Below, piece by piece: positions 40,949 to 45,322 of a stretch of 45,322 nt of DNA. The position numbers and the translations under genes were made by a program. Location: assembly GCA_964563925.1 (NCBI GenBank), contig CAZLZD010000036.1, forward strand, positions 1-45,322, in the 5' to 3' direction. The notes under the pieces are model-generated. The model did not search any database. It was not told the DNA's origin and was given only the letters and a program-made list of their open reading frames with translations. Each line of letters begins with the position of its first letter. Positions within the stretch are counted from its first letter, which is position 1. This DNA comes from JAUILA01 sp964563925 (GTDB lineage Bacteria > Bacteroidota > Bacteroidia > Cytophagales > Cyclobacteriaceae).

Positions 40949-42212
40949 GTTTTATTGAACTGAAAAGATAACCACAAATAACCTTGGGATAAAAATACGT
41001 GGATTTTTGCGGCATGGTGTAGCCACTGTAACAAACCTCCTTTACTTCTTCCATGGAAATCTCATTGGTGATAATGGCCATCTGAGCCTCCTTTCTGATT
41101 ACCTGTGCCAGGCAATCGGGAAAACTCCGGTCAAAGGAAATATAAGGAGATTTACGCTGATCCCTGCCAGGGATGCCCAGGGCCTTGTCAATGATAAAAT
41201 AGTGCAGGACAGTGAGATCAAGTCGTTTCACCTCATCCGGGAATTTCCAGGGGATCGATTCCCAGCGGTCCGGTTTCAGACGGAGTTTCCAGGCCACATC
41301 CTCAAAAAGCAGTCCGAATGCGAACTCCTTACCCGCCATGATATCAGGCAGCATATGGGCTTCTTCCACCGGCTTGAAAATAAAGTCTTCCTGGAGAATG
41401 GAGATGATCTCCTCCTTGTTGAACGATGGCAGCCCACTGACCACCCGGTGGGTGGGCAGAATCCTCAGGTCATGCGCTTCGGTATTGGTAAGAAACATCA
41501 GATGGTAATTGTACCCCTCCGTACCCGAGTGGCGGGGATTTTCCTTCGTCATACGCTTCCGGTAACGAAGCGATCCCTCATACCGGTGGTGCCCGTCGGC
41601 AAGTATTACCTGCTTGTCCCGGAGTACCTCCATGAATTTACGAATGATCCGTTGATCCTGGATAATGGCAAGCATATCGCGTACTCCCTGGTAGTCCTCA
41701 TTATCATAGACCGGAGCCTTCATCGCCTCATCCATGAAACCTTCCAGGGTGAATTCGGGATCCGTATACAGCCCGTGAGTGGGAGAGACATTCAGCTGAG
41801 TGGCTTCCAGGATTTCAATCCGGTCATTTACCGCATGGGGAATGGTGTTTTCATGCCTGAGAATGACCTGGTCTTCCCAGTCATATGCGAAAATATTGCA
41901 AATAAAACCCTTGCGCCGAAAGACTTTCTGGGTGCCCGGCAGGGAGAATTCCTGGTAGTACACATAGATGGAAGGGAGGTGGTCCTGGAGAATGATTTGA
42001 TCCTTTTTCCAGGATTCAAGTTTTCTGCGAGCACTTCTTGCCGCCTGTGGTCCCTTGGGAACAGAAAGGTGAATACTGTTATGCGGGTTCCGGTACAGGT
42101 TCTCCCGTTGTTTCTCTGAAACGACATCGAACAGCGGGGAGGTGAGTGATTCCATGGCCGGGGTCAGGGCCGGATGGTATCGCCAGGCGCGTAAAGGGAG
42201 AATGTGGGCCAT
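40911..42212 (-). CDS. DUF1015 family protein
   Basis: The 433-residue cytoplasmic protein is a DUF1015 member. It opens with AHILPLRAWRYHPALTPAME and PLFDVVSEKQRENLYRNP. In the middle it has ILADGHHRYEGSLRYR (about 205-220), the family's most conserved segment. No catalytic activity has been established for the family. The ATG at 42212 directly precedes the accC stop in the same strand, and an earlier in-frame start would lie inside accC. It overlaps maf by 38 bases. Its place in the operon does not reveal its function. Confidence 0.9.
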   Translation of the reverse strand: MAHILPLRAWRYHPALTPAMESLTSPLFDVVSEKQRENLYRNPHNSIHLSVPKGPQAARSARRKLESWKKDQIILQDHLPSIYVYYQEFSLPGTQKVFRRKGFICNIFAYDWEDQVILRHENTIPHAVNDRIEILEATQLNVSPTHGLYTDPEFTLEGFMDEAMKAPVYDNEDYQGVRDMLAIIQDQRIIRKFMEVLRDKQVILADGHHRYEGSLRYRKRMTKENPRHSGTEGYNYHLMFLTNTEAHDLRILPTHRVVSGLPSFNKEEIISILQEDFIFKPVEEAHMLPDIMAGKEFAFGLLFEDVAWKLRLKPDRWESIPWKFPDEVKRLDLTVLHYFIIDKALGIPGRDQRKSPYISFDRSFPDCLAQVIRKEAQMAIITNEISMEEVKEVCYSGYTMPQKSTYFYPKVICGYLFSSIKHGEFQHSSDPCL

Positions 42213-42213
42213 A

Positions 42214-43716
42214 TTACGCCTTCCAGGCCCGTTTACGCCAGGCACTTTCCTTACTGGTCGCTGCGCCGTTCGAGGCCGCTTTACCATTTTTTGAACGCAT
42301 AATACTCAGCACCGCGGCCGTGGCGGCAATCTCTTCCGTTTCCCTGTCAGGGGCTTGCTGCAATTCCTTCGGTGTAAAATATTTTTCAACAAACCGCGTA
42401 TCGAAATCACCTTCCCTGAAGGCAGGATGATGAATTACAAACTTTCCGAAAGACAAGGTAGTTTGTACCCCCGAAATGATATATTCATCGATGGCACGCG
42501 ACAGGCGGTCGAGGGCCTGATGGCGGTCTTCGGCAAAGACCACCAGCTTGGCAATCATCGGGTCATAATGAATGGGGATGGTCATTCCTTCCTCGAACCC
42601 GTCATCAACCCGGACCCCCGGACCATTCGGACGGCGGTAAGTGGCAAGGGTCCCGATATCCGGAAGAAAGTTATTCGCGGGGTCTTCGGCGTATACGCGC
42701 AGCTCCACCGCGTGCCCCTGAATTCGCAGATCCTCCTGGCGGAACCGAAGTTCATGGCCTTCTGCAATATTTATTTGTTCGCGTACCAGGTCAAGTCCGG
42801 TTATACATTCAGTAACCGGATGTTCAACCTGCAGGCGTGTATTCATTTCCAGAAAATAAAAGTCAAGATTCTCATCCACGATAAATTCCACCGTGCCCGC
42901 TCCCACGTAATTACAGGCCCGTGCCACGCCAATAGCTGCTTCACCCATCCTTTGACGCAGCTCCGGCGTCATGATCGCGGACGGCGCTTCCTCGATAACC
43001 TTCTGATGCCGGCGCTGCACCGAACATTCGCGCTCAAACAGGTGTACGATATTTCCGTGCTGGTCACCCAGAATCTGGAATTCAATATGCCGGGGGGAGG
43101 TGATGAATTTTTCAATAAAGACCGTTCCGTCTCCGAATGCCGAAGTGGCTTCACTGACCGCCCGTTGCATCTGTTCTTCAAAGTCCTCCTGGCGGTCAAC
43201 CACCCGCATGCCTTTGCCACCGCCTCCCGCACTTGCCTTTATCAACACAGGATACCCGATGTCAGTAGCTATTTTCATAGCCTCAGCCACATCCTCAATG
43301 GGGTCTGAGGTACCCGGAATCAGCGGAACATCGTAGGCATCAACCGCCCGTTTCGCTTCCAGTTTACTTCCCATTATCCGGATAGCCTCTGCGGAAGGCC
43401 CGACAAATACCAGCCCGGCCTCTTGCACCTTCTCTGCAAATACCGCATTCTCCGATAAAAATCCGTAACCCGGATGGATCGCATCGACGTTCAGGTCTTT
43501 GCATACCTTAATTATACGGTCCATCTGCAGGTACGACTCCGCGGAAGATGCCTTTCCAATACAGACCGCCTCGTGAGCCATGCGTACGTGCAGGGCATCC
43601 CGGTCGGCTTCGGAAAACACCGCCACCGTCGTAAGACCCATTTCCCGGGCAGTGCGGATAATACGGAGGGCGATCTCGCCCCGGTTGGCTACTAATATTT
43701 TTTTAATTTCTGTCAT
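42214..43716 (-). CDS. accC: Biotin carboxylase (acetyl-/acyl-CoA carboxylase subunit)
   Basis: The ATP-grasp enzyme carboxylates biotin on its carrier protein using bicarbonate. The 500-residue protein has an N-terminal biotin carboxylase fold (KKILVANRGEIALRIIRTA), the ATP-grasp glycine loop KASAGGGGKGMR (about 159-170), EMNTRLQVEHPVTE (about 285-298) and a C-terminal domain. A tail of about 50 residues ends in SAWRKRAWKA, which makes it longer than Escherichia coli AccC and resembles stand-alone subunits of Bacteroidota acyl-CoA carboxylases. No biotin carrier or carboxyltransferase gene is near, so acetyl- or propionyl-CoA cannot be separated. Start ATG at 43716. Confidence 0.92.
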   Translation of the reverse strand: MTEIKKILVANRGEIALRIIRTAREMGLTTVAVFSEADRDALHVRMAHEAVCIGKASSAESYLQMDRIIKVCKDLNVDAIHPGYGFLSENAVFAEKVQEAGLVFVGPSAEAIRIMGSKLEAKRAVDAYDVPLIPGTSDPIEDVAEAMKIATDIGYPVLIKASAGGGGKGMRVVDRQEDFEEQMQRAVSEATSAFGDGTVFIEKFITSPRHIEFQILGDQHGNIVHLFERECSVQRRHQKVIEEAPSAIMTPELRQRMGEAAIGVARACNYVGAGTVEFIVDENLDFYFLEMNTRLQVEHPVTECITGLDLVREQINIAEGHELRFRQEDLRIQGHAVELRVYAEDPANNFLPDIGTLATYRRPNGPGVRVDDGFEEGMTIPIHYDPMIAKLVVFAEDRHQALDRLSRAIDEYIISGVQTTLSFGKFVIHHPAFREGDFDTRFVEKYFTPKELQQAPDRETEEIAATAAVLSIMRSKNGKAASNGAATSKESAWRKRAWKA

Positions 43717-43799
43717 ACAGGTGGGATTCTGGTCGAAGTACAATGCTACTCAATTAATTAAAAATTACGAAATACCGGCCGTTTTAAAGCTTTGGGCAA

Positions 43800-43830
43800 T
43801 TTGACAAGACGATTATTAGTAGTAGATTTG
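43800..43830 (+). promoter_or_regulatory. Promoter of the alpha-oxoamine synthase gene (TTTG-N19-TAGATTTG)
   Basis: TTTG at 43800-43803 and TAGATTTG at 43823-43830 are spaced by 19 bases, a full match to the Bacteroidota sigma-ABfr-type promoter. The leader before the GTG start (43873) would be about 38 bases. Confidence 0.8.
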
Positions 43831-43872
43831 TGTGATTTTTGAAAAAAACCATACAGATTAAAACAACACCTA

Positions 43873-45120
43873 GTGGATTTATTTGACAAATTAAGAGTTG
43901 AGCACGGAGATCTGGGGCAATTTCATCACTTACCCAAAGACTATTTCATGTTCCCCAAACTGGAGGGTGAAATTGCTCCGAGAATGAAATTCAATGGCCG
44001 TGAAGTGCTGACCTGGAGCCTGAATAATTATTTAGGCCTTGCAAACCACCCGGACATTAGAAAAGTGGATGCTGATGCTGCGGCAAAATGGGGACTGGCA
44101 TATCCGATGGGAGCACGTATGATGTCAGGAAACTCTGTGCATCATATTGAACTGGAAGAGAAGCTGGCTGAATTTATCGATAAGGAAGCGGTTATGCTGC
44201 TGAATTACGGCTACCAGGGTGTACTTTCCATCATTGATGCGGTAGTGGACAGGAAGGATGTGATCGTTTACGATGCCGAATCCCATGCCTGTATTATTGA
44301 TGGTGTTCGCCTTCACATGGGTAAACGATTTGTCTATCCGCACAACAATATTGAAAATCTTGAAAAGCAACTTCAGCGGGCCCGTAAAATCACGGAAGAA
44401 ACCGGCGGTGGCATTCTTGTTATTACCGAAGGTGTATTCGGCATGTCCGGAAACATGGGTAACCTGAAAGACGTGGTGGCGCTTAAGGAAAAATACCAGT
44501 TCCGTTTGCTTGTGGATGATGCACACGGATTCGGGACCATGGGCAAAACAGGCGCCGGTACCGGTGAGGCCCAGGGCGTCCAGGATGGGATCGACCTTTA
44601 TTTCTCCACCTTCGCGAAGTCAATGGCAAGTATTGGTGCATTCGTAGGAGGAACCAAAGGGGTTATCGAATACCTTCGCCACACGGTCCGTTCGCAGATA
44701 TTCGCGAAGTCGCTGCCTATGGCCCTGGTGATCGGCGCCCTGAAACGACTGGAGTTACTAAAAAATAATCCTGAGCTGAAGGATAATCTCTGGAAAGTGG
44801 TGCATTCCCTGCAATCCGGGCTGAAAAAAGAAGGATTTGACATAGGAACCACCCAGTCTCCGGTTACTCCGGTCTTGTTTAAGGGAGGAGTAGGGGAAGG
44901 GGCCAATATGGCCATGGACCTGCGGGAGAATTATAACATCTTCTGTTCGATGGTGATTTATCCGGTTGTACCTAAGGATGTTATCATGCTGAGGCTCATT
45001 CCGACCGCCGTCCATACCCTCGATGATGTGAAGGAAACCATCGAAGCTTTTGCTGCCGTTAAGCACAAGCTCGACTCCGGAGTATATCAGCGGGAGGAAC
45101 TTGTGACAATAACTCGATAA
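43873..45120 (+). CDS. PLP-dependent alpha-oxoamine synthase (KBL/SPT-like acyltransferase)
   Basis: This 415-residue fold-type-I enzyme joins an amino acid to an acyl thioester with loss of CO2. Family members are 2-amino-3-ketobutyrate CoA ligase, 8-amino-7-oxononanoate synthase and serine palmitoyltransferase. The PLP Lys is K249 in STFAKSMASIG. VDDAHGFG (about 214-221) and DAESHACIIDG (His138) are present, as is the N-terminal SLNNYLGLANH. The Bacteroidota version could start sphingolipid or sulfonolipid bases. The GTG start (43873) follows a very good promoter. A histone H1-like gene lies downstream. Substrate remains inferred. Confidence 0.88.
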   Translation: MDLFDKLRVEHGDLGQFHHLPKDYFMFPKLEGEIAPRMKFNGREVLTWSLNNYLGLANHPDIRKVDADAAAKWGLAYPMGARMMSGNSVHHIELEEKLAEFIDKEAVMLLNYGYQGVLSIIDAVVDRKDVIVYDAESHACIIDGVRLHMGKRFVYPHNNIENLEKQLQRARKITEETGGGILVITEGVFGMSGNMGNLKDVVALKEKYQFRLLVDDAHGFGTMGKTGAGTGEAQGVQDGIDLYFSTFAKSMASIGAFVGGTKGVIEYLRHTVRSQIFAKSLPMALVIGALKRLELLKNNPELKDNLWKVVHSLQSGLKKEGFDIGTTQSPVTPVLFKGGVGEGANMAMDLRENYNIFCSMVIYPVVPKDVIMLRLIPTAVHTLDDVKETIEAFAAVKHKLDSGVYQREELVTITR

Positions 45121-45133
45121 AATTTTAAAAAAA

Positions 45134-45173
45134 CGTTGATTTTCGTTGATTTAAAAACATTTTAAGTATATTG
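45134..45173 (+). promoter_or_regulatory. Possible promoter and direct repeat before the histone H1-like gene
   Basis: CGTTGATTT is repeated in tandem at 45134-45142 and 45144-45152. The TTG of the second copy (45146-45148) is followed after 18 bases by TATATTG (45167-45173), which is close to TAnnTTTG. It lies about 56 bases before the ATG at 45229. Confidence 0.4.
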
Positions 45174-45228
45174 CCACATCAATTCACAACAAGAATATTA
45201 TTAATAAAACCTCAAAAATTAATCAAGC

Positions 45229-45322
45229 ATGAAAAGATTTAATGAAATTAAAGATCTGGTTATGTCATTGGAATCTGACTTCGAGAAGTTCTATGAAAAA
45301 GGGAACAATGCCGCCGGAACCC
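45229..45322 (+). CDS. Histone H1-like protein (Hc1 family), cut by the window end
   Basis: Thirty-one codons are visible, MKRFNEIKDLVMSLESDF and then EKFYEKGNNAAGT. This matches the N-terminal helix of the short histone H1/Hc1-like proteins of Bacteroidota, usually about 58 residues and rich in Lys/Ala at the C-terminus. They are thought to bind DNA in the nucleoid. The stop and the basic tail are outside the window. It has a probable promoter of its own after the synthase gene. Confidence 0.8.
   Translation, partial: MKRFNEIKDLVMSLESDFEKFYEKGNNAAGT

Noticed and set aside
41007..42119. Long open frame on the plus strand (370 codons) opposite DUF1015
   Set aside because: It is antisense to a clear DUF1015 gene, shows no domain, and is likely a by-product of codon bias in the real gene.
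42355..43308. Open frame of 317 codons opposite accC
   Set aside because: Same reason: the biotin carboxylase motifs on the other strand are unambiguous.
1..45322. Mobile elements, prophage, defence or secretion islands, tRNA and rRNA genes
   Set aside because: No transposase, integrase, nuclease cluster, terminal repeat or cloverleaf was found on either strand. Gene content is core-like.

Overview
The window is chromosomal DNA from a member of the Bacteroidota, probably of the Cytophagia type. The class is an inference; the phylum is well supported. Evidence for the phylum: promoters of the TTTG-N19/20-TAnnTTTG kind, almost no Shine-Dalgarno sequences, a DUF5686 outer-membrane protein, a 'C-G-S-D-D-D' surface-lipoprotein signal, a PID-CTERM-like tail, a DUF4332 protein, a KBL/SPT-like acyltransferase beside a bacterial histone H1-like gene, and Bacteroidota-type topoisomerase IV subunits. 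There is no insertion sequence, phage, CRISPR array, tRNA or rRNA. Most of the region is core genome.

Layout, left to right. 1-321 is non-coding, with REP-like palindromes and a hexamer array. 322-1683 (-) is mnmE. 1919-2179 (+) is a small secreted protein with a C-terminal sorting-like tail. 2277-6841 (-) is a complete Mn/Zn-type ABC uptake operon, troR-troA-troB-troC::R-troD, behind a perfect DtxR-type operator. Its TroC permease is fused to a second DtxR-like metal-sensing domain, in the same gene order as chlamydial ytgA-B-CR-D. 6961-8064 (-) is a glycosyltransferase. 8102-11784 (+) holds dapD, a DUF3108 protein, an alpha/beta hydrolase, a TPR lipoprotein and a DUF4332 protein. 11817-14259 (-) holds a HerA-like ATPase (DUF853) and 3-hydroxyacyl-CoA dehydrogenase. 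14398-15669 (+) holds mscL and a CvfB-like S1 protein. 15722-17331 (-) holds a BamE-like small lipoprotein and a fatty acid hydroxylase/sterol desaturase. 17406-17858 (+) is a four-helix membrane protein.

18013-27566 (+) is parE, a satD plus small membrane protein cassette with its own promoter, parC, a trmH-family methyltransferase, a SanA/YdcF-like protein and a DUF5686 outer-membrane protein. A surface LamG lipoprotein (27629-28450, -) faces it. Next come a TPR lipoprotein, thrS and infC-rpmI-rplT (28609-33045, +). The infC gene starts at AUU behind the only strong Shine-Dalgarno sequence seen here. Then come a class IV aminotransferase (-), the beta subunit of serine dehydratase, and a tolC/macA-like efflux pair without its ABC permease (+).

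37511-43716 (-) is a tightly packed run in the order accC, DUF1015, maf, GT9 heptosyltransferase, GT2, GT4. It couples fatty acid or acyl-CoA carboxylation and nucleotide sanitation to LPS-core-like sugar transfer. 43873-45120 (+) is a PLP-dependent alpha-oxoamine synthase behind a textbook Bacteroidota promoter. The window ends inside a histone H1-like gene.

The items most worth following are the YtgCR-like permease-repressor fusion that coexists with a stand-alone repressor, the satD cassette lodged between the topoisomerase IV genes, the AUU/strong-SD start of infC, and two genes (mnmE and the cvfB-like gene) whose -7 box sits four bases before ATG, which predicts leaderless mRNAs. No wholly new multi-gene system is evident.
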